A stretch of 64,000 nt of DNA, taken from positions 1-64,000 of the forward strand of contig CAWKIA010000038.1 of assembly GCA_963849635.1 (NCBI GenBank). The letters run 5' to 3'. Below the pieces are notes generated by a model, which did not search any database, was not told the origin of the DNA, and saw nothing but the letters and a program-made list of their open reading frames with translations. This DNA comes from CAVRUD01 sp963849635. GTDB taxonomy: Bacteria > Chloroflexota > Chloroflexia > Thermomicrobiales > UBA6265. Position numbers and translations under genes: made by a program. Shown here one piece after another: positions 44,215 through 53,201 of this stretch (the first letter of the stretch is position 1; the number at the start of each line of letters is the position of its first letter).

Positions 44215-45954
44215 TTACTCGGCCGTCTTATAGATCTTCTCGACCTGGTAGATGGTGTCGGCGACGCTGGTCGGGTAGGTGACGTAGCCCTGGAAGGAGG
44301 GCTGGATCAGGACCAGGTTCTCGTTGTGGAAGTAGGGGGCGATCGGGGCCTGCTCCATCAGGTAGGCGTCGGCCTGCTGGTAGAGGGGAATCGCCTCTTC
44401 GATCGGGAGGGCGTCAGCCTGGGTGACGAGGTCGTTGTAGGTCGGGTCGTCCCAGCCGAGGGGCGAGCGGGTGGAGCCTGGGCCGAAGACGAGCGAGAGC
44501 CAGTTCTGCGGGTGGGGGTAGTCCTCGAACCAGTTGCCGAGGTAGATGGTGAGGGACGGGTCGCGGTTGGTGCGCAGGCTCTGGAGCTCGGTGCTTTCGA
44601 GCGGGACCAGCTCCAGCTCGATACCCAGAACTTCCTGGATGTTCTGCTGCCAGAAGGTCGCCTGCTGCTGGGAGGCGGCGTCGTCGGCGATGTAGCGGAG
44701 CTGCTGCTGGGGGAAGCCTTCGCCATCGGGGTAGCCGGCCTCGGCGAGGAGGGCCTTGGCTCGCTCCGGGTCGTAGGTCTGCTGGTAGTCGGTCTGGTAG
44801 CCGGGGATGCCTTCGTAGAGGAAGGAGCCGGCGGGCTGGCCGACGCCGCTGCGGATCTGGTTGATGTACTGCTCCCGGTTCAGGGCGGCGGCGAAGGCCT
44901 GGCGAACCTGGAGGTTGTCGAACGGCGGCGCTGACATGTTGAAGGCGAAGTAGAAGGTATTGGCGCCGACGGCCCGGTGGAACTGCTCGGTCAGGGCCGG
45001 ATCGGCCTCGATCTGGGGCAGGAACGAGGCGGCCGGGGCGATCAGGTCGAGCTCGCCCTGCTGATAGGCGAGGAATTCGGTCTGGGTGTTGTCGATCTCG
45101 CGGAAGACCAGGCGGGCGATGCCGGGGTTGCCGCGGAAGTAGGACTCGTTGCGCTCGAAGACCCACTCCTCTCCGGGGGAGTGGCTGGCGAGCGTGAAGG
45201 GGCCGTTGCCGATGTAGGTCTCGGGGCTCTGCCACCAGGTGGCGCCGCCCGCCTCGACCAGGTCCTGGCGAGAGGGGTAGGTGACCCAGGTGGCCATCAC
45301 GTAGGGGAAGTAGCCGGAGGCCTGGGTGAGGGTGATCTGCAGGGTCTGATCGTCGAGGGCAGTTACGGACTGCTCGACGGCGGCCTGCAAGGGGGCGAGG
45401 TCGGCGGTGGCGACGTCGGCCTCGCGCCAGTCCTGGCAGCCGACGATGGCGTAGAGGATGTTGGAGTAGACGCCGCCGACGTTGGGATCGCAGGCGCGGC
45501 GAATGGCCCAGGCGTAGTTCTCGGCGGTGACGGGGACTCCGTCGGTGTAGGTCAAGCCCTCACGGATGGTGAAGGTATAGACCGTGCCGTCCTCGGAGAC
45601 CTCCATCGCGGTGGCGCCGGCGTCGGCGACTTCGTTCTCGGCGGTGAGCGCCAGGAGGGGCGTGAAGACCTTGGACGAGATCTCGATCTCGTTGAGGAAG
45701 GCGACGCCCGCCTGGGGATCGCCGGAGTCGAGCTCGGCGCCGAGGTTGAGGGTGACGGTCGCGTCCGGGTCGGCGCCCGCTTGATCGGCGCCAGGGGCGA
45801 CCGGGATGGTGGCGAGGCCACCGCCGGTGGCGGCAGCTGGAGAGGCATCCGGTGTGCCCTGGGCAGCAACGCCAGCCGAGGCGATCACGAGGCTGCCGAC
45901 GACAATGGCGACTAGCAGCGATGACCAGCGTGCCAGACCTGTACGACGATACAT
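44215..45954 (-). CDS. Peptide ABC transporter substrate-binding protein
   Basis: A 579-residue family 5 binding protein. The start MYRRTGLARWSSLLVAIVVG is a signal peptide, cleaved after GVAAQG. The mature part has EISSKVFTPLLALTAENEVA, TVYTFTIREGLTYTDGVPVT and LQVRQAFAAALNREQYINQI, all typical of OppA/DppA. A GGGAGGG site precedes the ATG; a longer frame to 46,086 has no homology at its start. It probably binds oligopeptides or related solutes for the permeases that follow, outside the membrane. Confidence 0.92.
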   Translation of the reverse strand: MYRRTGLARWSSLLVAIVVGSLVIASAGVAAQGTPDASPAAATGGGLATIPVAPGADQAGADPDATVTLNLGAELDSGDPQAGVAFLNEIEISSKVFTPLLALTAENEVADAGATAMEVSEDGTVYTFTIREGLTYTDGVPVTAENYAWAIRRACDPNVGGVYSNILYAIVGCQDWREADVATADLAPLQAAVEQSVTALDDQTLQITLTQASGYFPYVMATWVTYPSRQDLVEAGGATWWQSPETYIGNGPFTLASHSPGEEWVFERNESYFRGNPGIARLVFREIDNTQTEFLAYQQGELDLIAPAASFLPQIEADPALTEQFHRAVGANTFYFAFNMSAPPFDNLQVRQAFAAALNREQYINQIRSGVGQPAGSFLYEGIPGYQTDYQQTYDPERAKALLAEAGYPDGEGFPQQQLRYIADDAASQQQATFWQQNIQEVLGIELELVPLESTELQSLRTNRDPSLTIYLGNWFEDYPHPQNWLSLVFGPGSTRSPLGWDDPTYNDLVTQADALPIEEAIPLYQQADAYLMEQAPIAPYFHNENLVLIQPSFQGYVTYPTSVADTIYQVEKIYKTAE

Positions 45955-46569
45955 ACGTTGTCCCTCCCGTTCCGTTCCATGACCTGTCTGGACCCGGGCC
46001 GCGACGTTGCGGCCGAGACCACCGGGATCGGATGGTGGATCACCTAATGGCGAGTTCCCCCGCTTTCGATGGTGATCATGACCCACCCGGTATTTGACAG
46101 GCAGGCATTATAGGGAATAGGTCGGAGGGGGCAAGGTGGGGAGCTAAAACACCTCACCCCCTGCCCTCTCTCTCCCCTAGCCCATTGCGATGGAGAGGGG
46201 CGGTTGGTGGCGCTGGAGTGCCACTGCCCGGCCGATACCGAGGATAGACTCCAGATCGACCTGCACTCCTTCCCTCTTGGCAAAGGCGGGACCCACGTGA
46301 CATCGGAGCCCAAGCCGTCGCCAAGTCACGACTCGGTTGCGACCTGGTGACGGTAACGGACCGGCTCGAATGGCCAATGCCTGTCCGACCTTGATTGGTC
46401 TGTGGGGTCTGTGTCACGGCCCGGTGACCGTCGTGACCGGTGTGCGTCCCGCTCGGATCCGATGTGGGAGCGGACACCACCACCGTCTACTGGTTCTCGG
46501 CGTTGCGGCGCGGTCCTGGCGGAGGTGTTGACTGCCGACGTGCTATGACGCTCCATCGATGAAGCATGG
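45955..46569. other. Gap with a palindromic repeat
   Basis: About 610 bases between the binding-protein gene and the three-repeat secreted protein, both leftward. A CTCTCC-type repeat copy lies at 46,148-46,203, with CTCACCCCCTGCCCTCTCTC and CCATTGCGATGGAGAGGGGC. No gene was recognised; open frames have no motif. Confidence 0.5.
46107..46134 (-). promoter_or_regulatory. Sigma-70-type promoter for the peptide transporter
   Basis: On the minus strand, TTGCCC (46,129-46,134) and TATAAT (46,107-46,112) are separated by 16 bases. This lies about 150 bases upstream of the binding-protein start. The -10 is perfect and the -35 matches four of six positions. Confidence 0.5.
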
Positions 46570-47604
46570 TCAGTCCACGACGGGAAGGCTCACAACCTCA
46601 ACTTGGGCGCCCTCGCCCTCAATGACCTCGAATGGGATGTCTGCGGAAGCGACTGGGGTGGCGGGGGTGGCAGCGACGGCTCCGCCGGCGGAGCCGTCGC
46701 CGACGGGAGGAGCGGGGGCGGATGGTCCGGCGAGCACATATGCGCCGGGCAGGAGCCCGACGATGACGATCGCGCCATTATTGGCGCCGTCAGCGTGATC
46801 GCAGCCCACTACGACCAATTCACCGCGCATGCCGTCGCCGGCATCCGTGTAGATGCGATGGCAGGAGCCTGTGACCGGATCGCCGGACTCGTCGACGTTG
46901 GCGATGGTGACGGTCTCGCCACCGAGGGCGACGTCGAAGATGAGGGAGAGGTCCCCCCCGCCGACCTTGATGCGCTGGCCGACGGGGATGGTGTAGCCCT
47001 CTGGGGGAGATGAAACGATGACATCGTAGTCGCCGTTGTCCAGCCCGGCGAACGTGGCCGTGCCGTCGTCCGCACCGTCGTAAAAGTCGCAAGCCACCCT
47101 CAGTGCCGGACTGGAATCGCCAACGGTTTCGGCCGGGTAGAGGCTGTAGCAGCCTCCCGGCAGCGGCTGGGCGTTCTCGTCGTGAAGCGCCAGCGTCACG
47201 GTGCGGCCGCCGCGTGGCGTCCGGAAGGAGTAGGCGGCCTGTTCGCCAGCCACAATGGCGAGCGAGCGATCCTTGCCGGCCTTGTACCCCGCGGGAACGA
47301 AGATCTGGACGAGAACGTAGTCGCCTGAGGGGATGTCCGCGAAGAACGTGGTGCCGTCGGCGGCGCCGTCATAGGCGTCGCACTGCTCGGCAACGAATTC
47401 GGTCGGACCGTCCTCGTCGACAAACAGGTCGTAGCAGGCGCCAAGGACCGGTTCGTCGTCGCCGTTGACGGTGAGGACGGAGAGTGAGCCGGGGGCGTCA
47501 TCCTGGGCGGCAACTGCCCGGAACCCTGGGCCAGCACCTGTCACGCTGAAGAGCGCGATGGCCAAGATCCCGGGGATGAGTGGCGCGAGTAGACGGTTCG
47601 GCAT
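46570..47604 (-). CDS. Secreted protein with three prealbumin-like repeats
   Basis: A 344-residue exported protein starting MPNRLLAPLIPGILAIALF after an AGGAG site. Three repeats of about 90 residues follow. Each has a GxCYxLY-type strand, a CDxxDGAxDG motif and a GDYxVxxxxPxGY strand: for example ACYDLFVDEDG with CDAYDGAADGTTFF, GCYSLYPAETV with CDFYDGADDGTATF, and SCHRIYTDAGD with CDHADGANNGAIVI. The fold resembles SpaA/Cna-B-type beta-sandwiches. Two cysteines per repeat suggest one disulfide each. There is a hydrophobic proline/alanine tail but no sortase motif. Confidence 0.7.
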   Translation of the reverse strand: MPNRLLAPLIPGILAIALFSVTGAGPGFRAVAAQDDAPGSLSVLTVNGDDEPVLGACYDLFVDEDGPTEFVAEQCDAYDGAADGTTFFADIPSGDYVLVQIFVPAGYKAGKDRSLAIVAGEQAAYSFRTPRGGRTVTLALHDENAQPLPGGCYSLYPAETVGDSSPALRVACDFYDGADDGTATFAGLDNGDYDVIVSSPPEGYTIPVGQRIKVGGGDLSLIFDVALGGETVTIANVDESGDPVTGSCHRIYTDAGDGMRGELVVVGCDHADGANNGAIVIVGLLPGAYVLAGPSAPAPPVGDGSAGGAVAATPATPVASADIPFEVIEGEGAQVEVVSLPVVD

Positions 47605-48071
47605 CGCGATCGGCTCCTGGCTCCGCACGGCATTGACGAGCAGCGACCGGCCGGATCAGCCCTTGGACGGTCGCTGCTGTGTTCAGCGCGATTGTCGGGC
47701 ATACGAGAGCCGAACGCACCTACCAGGGGTGGCGCGGTTGCGCGACATTGGCGTGAGCGCTCGTCGGGATGGTGACCGCGTCTCGGCGCCGCCCGCAGTT
47801 AGAGGACTCGAAGTCCCGGACCACCTGACGGAAGTCCCTGCGGGACTGAGGACGGACCGGTCTAGCCAGCAGTCAGGATCATGTGGGCATGACCCGGCGA
47901 TCGCGTGGGAAAGACGAAACATGGCGAACGGCAAAAGGGCGGGGCGCCCCTGGGATTGAACTCCCAGGGGCGCCCCGCCCAGGTAGGACATGCTGTTTCC
48001 GCAGTCCCGGCAGCATCTGTCGATGACGTTTCGTTCGACGGCTCACGGTAGCGCGGCGGTGTCTACGCTCC
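47605..48071. other. Gap with a hairpin
   Basis: About 470 bases between the secreted protein and a LuxR-type gene, both leftward. Open frames here show no recognisable motif. The gap contains the hairpin described separately, and 47,605-47,700 probably holds the promoter of the secreted protein gene. Confidence 0.45.
47937..47980 (-). terminator. 19-bp perfect hairpin
   Basis: Arms GGGCGGGGCGCCCCTGGGA and the exact complement flank a 6-base loop, TTGAAC. It lies about 90 bases downstream of the LuxR-type gene that ends at 48,072 and probably terminates it. No U-tract is seen. Confidence 0.6.
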
Positions 48072-48452
48072 CTACCGGATCTTCACCTTCTCGTGGCGGA
48101 CGGAGATGACGAGTGCCTGGAGGCGGGATTCGGCGCCGAGTTTGGTGAGCAGGCCGGAGATATGGGTGCGGACGGTTTCCCGGCCGATGTTGAGCCGCAC
48201 ACCGATGTCGCGGTCGCTCAGACCCTCCGCCAGGAGCCAGAGCACGGCCCATTCGCGTTTTGTGAGGGCGTCGAATGCCGGTTCGGCGTCGGCATCAGGG
48301 CAGAGCCCCTTTGCGCCGTGATCCTCCGGGCCGCCACGGTCGACGACTATCGCCCGGTCCCGTGCGGCGCGGTGGTCGTCGAGGTAGACATCAACTCGGG
48401 AGGGGCGTCGCGCGGGGAAAGGGACCAATGTGCCGGATGTCATGGAGCGCAC
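48072..48452 (-). CDS. LuxR-type HTH regulator without receiver domain
   Basis: A 126-residue protein. The last 65 residues form a GerE-type helix-turn-helix: LTKREWAVLWLLAEGLSDRD, RLNIGRETVRTHISGLLTKL. The first 60 residues (DDHRAARDRAIVVDRGGPED) are not a receiver domain and have no known fold. It is unusual for a LuxR protein to be this short. It may act as a dimer controlled by its level only. A hairpin follows. Confidence 0.75.
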   Translation of the reverse strand: MRSMTSGTLVPFPARRPSRVDVYLDDHRAARDRAIVVDRGGPEDHGAKGLCPDADAEPAFDALTKREWAVLWLLAEGLSDRDIGVRLNIGRETVRTHISGLLTKLGAESRLQALVISVRHEKVKIR

Positions 48453-49077
48453 CTTGTCGAGAGAGATCGCGAATAATCCGGGGTGTCGCGAGCGCGACGC
48501 CTATAACCTCCTCGCTCCGAGGAGACGGGGCAACGTTCGTAGTGCGTGCATGTAGTTCCCTCGCTGGATGACGCGATGAAGGCGGTGGCCGCGGCACCGC
48601 CTGGCGAGTACGGAGCGACGCGGCGGGACGATCCGGACACGATGATCCAGGGCCCGGGGCGGTCCCGATCCGATGTCGCTGGTTATCCGCGTAACGTCAG
48701 CATGCTCGTGGCGGAACACGCCGTCAATGTGAAGAATTCCGGTGTCCTCCCCGATCAAGGACGAATCCGACCGCACTTTTTTCGGCCGCGGGACCAACCT
48801 CGGCCGCACGGCTGGCGTCGGGCCAGCGCTGGTCCGCGATCGGGCTCCTCGTGCCGTTCCAGATCAGACCGTGCCTGCCGGCACGACGGCAATCCGATGC
48901 CCCCTCCCGGGCATTGCCACGTTCGCCTTAACCTTTTTAGGCCATGGTTACCATCGTATCGGGCTAGGAATACACGTCAAATAAGTCACTTATGGATCGG
49001 CTATAGTTCTTGCTTCGCGTCCACGTTCACCACCGTCGCTCCTTTCCCCGCGGCCAACGCCGGCCGGATGAGCACGT
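48453..49077. other. Divergent regulatory gap
   Basis: About 625 bases between two divergent regulator genes. The last 150 bases are lower in GC and include a perfect palindrome ATGGTTACCAT at 48,944-48,954, a possible operator. No gene was recognised; open frames lack motifs. Confidence 0.45.
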
Positions 49078-51663
49078 ATGAACGATCCATCCACCCTCGG
49101 CCAGCGAGTCAGACAGCGGCGCCTGTGGCTGGGAATCTCCCAGGAGGAGTTGGGGGGTCGCGCCCGGATCACCCAGGCCTGGGTGTCACAGATCGAGCGC
49201 GACCTGATGGGGGGGAAACTCCCCTCCCGAACACTCATCGATCTGGCCGACGCGCTTGGTCTCACGCCCGAGGATCTCGTCGGTGACGACCCGCGATACG
49301 ACCTCGTCGACGGCCAGGCGCTCCGCCCGGGCGTGGCCGCGCTGACGGTTCCGGCGCGGCCGCTCGTCGGCCGCGCGGATTCCCTTGCGGCAATCGAAGA
49401 GCTGCTGCTCCACGAACGAGTCCGTTTGCTGACGATGACCGGCCCTGGCGGTGTCGGCAAGACGCACCTCGCGCTGTGCGCCGCCGCCGCGCTGGAGAGC
49501 GCCTTCGCCGGCGGCGTCGCTTCGGTCTCGCTCGTCCCCTGTGGCGACGCGGCGCAGGTCCTTGCGGCCATCGCGCAGGCTATTGGCCTCCCGCGCCGGG
49601 ATGCGCACCCGCTCCTCGACCGGATCCGGGCCACGCTTGGCGCCGAGCGACGCCTGCTCCTTCTCGACAATGCCGAGCAGATCGTGCCGGTGGTGGCGTC
49701 ACTGGTGGAGGATCTGCTGGCCACCTGTCCACCTCTGGTGATCATGGTTACCAGCCGGACGCCCCTCCGCCTCCGCGACGAGCGGGAGTTGCCGGTCCTC
49801 CCCCTGGAGTCCCCGCCCGTTTCCGCCCACCCGTCCGCCGCGACCGTGGCCGCGGCGCCCGCGGTCCGCCTGTTCGTCGAACGGGCGGGAAGCGCCTTGC
49901 CCGGAGGACCCAGGTTCGCGGTGAACGAGGCCAACGCCGCCACCATCGCCAAGATCTGTCGGCGGCTCGACGGGCTGCCGCTCGCCATCGAGCTGGCTGC
50001 CGCCCGGGTCAAGACGCTCTCACTCGAGGCGCTGTTCCGCCGGCTCAACCGGCGGCTGGAGGTGTTGACCGATGGGCCACGGGACCTTCCGCTGCGCCAG
50101 CAGACGCTCAGGAACGCGATTGCCTGGAGCTACGACCTCCTGCCCCCGACGAAACAAATCCTCTTCCGCCGCCTGGCGATCTTCTCTGGTGTTTTCGACC
50201 TGAGCGCCGCCGAGGCGACGAACTGGGACGGGATGGGGACGGGCGAGCCTGGCGGGCCACCCGAAATCGGCCCGCCCACGTGGCTCCTCGATTCCGTCGC
50301 GGTGCTGCTCGATCACAACCTCGTGACCCGTGGGATGGACGAGGACGGAGCGCCGCACTTCGGGATGCTCGAGACGATCCGTGAGTACGGCCTCGATCGG
50401 CTAGAGGCCCACGACGAAGGCGACGCGGCGCGCGGCCGGCACCTGGGTTGGTGCCTGGAGCGGGCGGAGCGGGCGGTACCGGCGCTGTTCACGGCGGCCG
50501 AGGCGGAAGCGTTGCGCGGATTCGACCGCGACGATGGCAACCACCGGGCCGCGCTGGCCTGGGCGTTCAAGGATGGACGGGAAGCTCACCTCGAGGATGG
50601 CCTCCGGTTGGCCGGGGCGCTCAGCGATGCATGGTATCTGCGGGGTCGATTGACCGAGGGCAGGCAGTGGCTGGAAAAGGCGGTCGCCGCCAGCGCCGGC
50701 CAGGGTCCGTCAATGGGCCGGGCGCGCGCCCTCATCGGCGCGTGCCTCTTCGCCCACGATCAGGGCGATGCCGAGTCAGCTCTGGGCTACGGCCGTGACG
50801 GGCTCGCTATGGCCCAAGCGGTCGCCGATGAGCCGACGATCGCACGGGCGTATGCCCTGATCGGAAATCTCCGCATGACGCGGGGCGATCTGGACGGTGC
50901 CGACCGCGCGCACCGTGAGGCGCTGGATCGATTCCGGCGGCTCGGAAATCTTCCCTGGACGGTCTCGGAACTCGTCAACCTGGCCTTGATCGCCTACAAG
51001 CGTGCGGACTTCGCGGGGGCGACTGCCCATGGTCAGCACGCCCTGGAGATCGCCCAGGAGATCGGCGACGAGTTGGACGCCGGATTCGCGCTCGGCGTCC
51101 TTGGGGACGCGGCTCGGGAGATGGGCGATCTCGTGTGCGCCGAGGAGTTCTACGGAGACCAGCTTTCGATCGCCCTGCGACGACGCACGCGCACGGAGAT
51201 CGGCAACGTCCTCGGCGGGCTGGGCGGACTGGCGGCCGATCGCGGAGAGTTCGAGCGGGCGGCCAGGCTCCTCGGGGCGGCCGACGCCCTCTATCGCGCC
51301 GTCGGCCTCCGGGTTCCGCCGCCGGCCCGTCCTGGCTGGGAATCCACGGTCGGGTTGGTTCGGGCGAACCTGGCGCCCGCTCAGTTTTCCCGCGCCTGGG
51401 CGACAACGCCCGACACCGCAATATCCGAGGTCCTCGCGAGAAGGTCGGCGCTCGAAGGAGATTCGGGGCTACGGAGCGAACGTGCGGGCCGCGAAGAGCG
51501 GGATGAACCCCAGGCGCTCGTACAGCCGGGCGGGGTACCCACCCGCGAGGGCGGTGCTGAAAATCGTGGTGCTCCCCCAGTTCCGTGCGTCGTCGACCCG
51601 GCGGCGGAGCAGACTGGTGGCAACACCCTGGCGGCGGGCGTCTGGGAGGGTGGCGAGCCCTGA
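49078..51663 (+). CDS. XRE-type HTH regulator with STAND ATPase and TPR repeats
   Basis: An 861-residue signal-transduction ATPase. Residues 7-65 form an XRE helix-turn-helix (VRQRRLWLGISQEELGGRAR, AWVSQIERDLMGG). Walker A is GPGGVGKTHLAL near residue 122 and Walker B LLLLDNAEQ. RRLDGLPLAIELAAARV is the winged-helix hinge motif of AfsR/MalT-like STAND proteins. TPR-like repeats follow from residue 500. The last 65 residues are antisense to the GNAT gene and probably not a true domain. Likely controls the metabolite operon it converges with, or its own regulon; that is inference. Confidence 0.9.
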   Translation: MNDPSTLGQRVRQRRLWLGISQEELGGRARITQAWVSQIERDLMGGKLPSRTLIDLADALGLTPEDLVGDDPRYDLVDGQALRPGVAALTVPARPLVGRADSLAAIEELLLHERVRLLTMTGPGGVGKTHLALCAAAALESAFAGGVASVSLVPCGDAAQVLAAIAQAIGLPRRDAHPLLDRIRATLGAERRLLLLDNAEQIVPVVASLVEDLLATCPPLVIMVTSRTPLRLRDERELPVLPLESPPVSAHPSAATVAAAPAVRLFVERAGSALPGGPRFAVNEANAATIAKICRRLDGLPLAIELAAARVKTLSLEALFRRLNRRLEVLTDGPRDLPLRQQTLRNAIAWSYDLLPPTKQILFRRLAIFSGVFDLSAAEATNWDGMGTGEPGGPPEIGPPTWLLDSVAVLLDHNLVTRGMDEDGAPHFGMLETIREYGLDRLEAHDEGDAARGRHLGWCLERAERAVPALFTAAEAEALRGFDRDDGNHRAALAWAFKDGREAHLEDGLRLAGALSDAWYLRGRLTEGRQWLEKAVAASAGQGPSMGRARALIGACLFAHDQGDAESALGYGRDGLAMAQAVADEPTIARAYALIGNLRMTRGDLDGADRAHREALDRFRRLGNLPWTVSELVNLALIAYKRADFAGATAHGQHALEIAQEIGDELDAGFALGVLGDAAREMGDLVCAEEFYGDQLSIALRRRTRTEIGNVLGGLGGLAADRGEFERAARLLGAADALYRAVGLRVPPPARPGWESTVGLVRANLAPAQFSRAWATTPDTAISEVLARRSALEGDSGLRSERAGREERDEPQALVQPGGVPTREGGAENRGAPPVPCVVDPAAEQTGGNTLAAGVWEGGEP

Positions 51664-52254
51664 CAGGAGCGTGGTCCCGTCCTCAACCGGCGTACTCATC
51701 GCTGCGCCGACCGCCTGACCATCGAGCCAGGCCAGGTAAAAGATTCGTTCCCCCACCGCAAGGTGACGCCGGGCCAGGTCCCGATCCCACGCCCGGTGCT
51801 CGGGAGCGATACCGAAGGCGGCGACCTGGATCGCCGAGAACAGGTCGGCGTCGTCCGGGGTGACGACGCGCTCGATCCGGATGGCCGGGTTGGTGGGCGG
51901 CCGGAACGTCTCTGGGGCAAGCAGGTAGACGTGGCGCTCGTCCGTTTCATGGAATCCGGCGTGGCGCAGGATCGCCGGCCAGTGGCCAGGAGTAGAGCGT
52001 GGGGTCAGGCGGATGCGTGGTGTCCGCCTGTGCTCCCGGAAGTGACGGTCGATCCGGGAGAGGGTCAACTCGGCCGCGTCGTCGGCGACCCTGCCGATCA
52101 GGGCCAGGTCGAACTCGGGAGCGTCCGGCCGCTCGGCCGTGAACAGGACCGCGCCGGGCAGGTCCGCGCGATCCGCGAAATAGGCGTGGAACCATTCGTC
52201 GGCGCTGAGGACGCGCTCCCACAATCGCACCTGTTCGTCATGACCGTGGCGCAT
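51469..52254 (-). CDS. GNAT N-acetyltransferase
   Basis: A 261-residue protein. The C-terminal GNAT domain shows IFYLAWLDGQAVGAAMSTPV, LSGLATLPDARRQGVATSLL (acetyl-CoA loop RRQGVA) and AGGYPARLYERLGFIPLFAA. The N-terminal 120 residues form a second, degenerate GNAT-like half. It is the last gene of a four-gene minus-strand series with an arginine decarboxylase at its head, so an amine such as agmatine is a plausible acyl acceptor. Its end overlaps the regulator gene on the other strand by 195 bases. Confidence 0.82.
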   Translation of the reverse strand: MRHGHDEQVRLWERVLSADEWFHAYFADRADLPGAVLFTAERPDAPEFDLALIGRVADDAAELTLSRIDRHFREHRRTPRIRLTPRSTPGHWPAILRHAGFHETDERHVYLLAPETFRPPTNPAIRIERVVTPDDADLFSAIQVAAFGIAPEHRAWDRDLARRHLAVGERIFYLAWLDGQAVGAAMSTPVEDGTTLLSGLATLPDARRQGVATSLLRRRVDDARNWGSTTIFSTALAGGYPARLYERLGFIPLFAARTFAP

Positions 52255-52282
52255 CGATGGCCTCCCCCCTGTCCATGGGTTA

Positions 52283-53198
52283 CTACGCGGAGATCGTGTA
52301 CTTGCGGAGGAAGCCGCACGGGCGAAGGGACGCTTTGTAGGCGCGGAGGCCGGGAATCCCCAGATCCTGCTCGAGATTCATGAGGCGGTAGCCGCGGTGG
52401 CTGAGCACACGGCTCTCCTCGTGCTGGACGTAGGCGGTCAGGCCCTCGTATGAGCGGTCGGTCTTCCGGAAGTGGGCCTGGCAGTAGATCCCGCCGGGCA
52501 GTTCCTCCCAGACCGTGAACGCAACCAGGGTCCCCCCATCTTCAAGGCCGTGGGTCCAGAGGCGCCCCTCCGCCGCCAGGGCGAAGGCGCGCCGGAGGGC
52601 AGCCAACTCGGTCTGGTGCTCCTCCGCCCTGGATGCCGGTGACTGCGCCGCCCAACGGGCAAAGAGGTCGGTCATCGCGAGTCTGATCCGCCCGGCTACC
52701 GAGGTCCAGCGGCCGTCCGGTGAACGCCGTGCGGGGGCGACACCGCCGCATGTACTTCCGGTGCTCCCGGAAGGATGAGCCCACGAGCGCGGCCCAGGCC
52801 GGAATCGAATAGATGTAGTCGTGGTTGTCCGGGTCTTCCGCCACCGTCAGGTGCTGCGCGAGGCGCGGGCCGGCGGCGATCACGGTTTGGGGAATAAGGC
52901 CGAGCCGGGCGGGCGCACCTTCCCGCCGCGCGTGGTCGAGCAGCGCCAGGGCGGTCTCGAGCACATGTGCGTCGCCGATGAACGAGTAGAGCGCGGTGCC
53001 GGTCGTGTAGTCCGCCAGACGGACGACCAGGTTTCTGTGCAAGCAGGCGACGGCGCAGGTTCCGTCCGTGTTCCAGGCCCACAAGCTGGTGAAGCCGAAG
53101 TCGGAGTAGGGGGGAAAATCGGCGGTCGCGGATTCGATGAGGGGCCGGTCGGTGATCTCGAGCGGGCGGAAGGTGGGGAAGTTCGGGAGCGGCGGCAC
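52283..53198 (-). CDS. DUF2156 / phosphatidylglycerol-lysyltransferase-domain protein, one frameshift
   Basis: The first part reads TFRPLEITDRPLIESATADF, YSDFGFTSLWAWNT and LVVRLADYTTGTALYSFIGD, the N-terminal half of the DUF2156 fold. After a frameshift near 52,690 the second GNAT-like half continues with LVAFTVWEELPGGIYCQAHF, GLTAYVQHEESRVLSHRGYR and ends GIPGLRAYKASLRPCGFLRK. Relatives transfer an amino acid from aminoacyl-tRNA or act on lipids and peptides. The GTG start is 3 bases from the methyltransferase stop. Whether the frameshift is real is unclear. Confidence 0.75.
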
Positions 53199-53201
53199 GC
53201 C

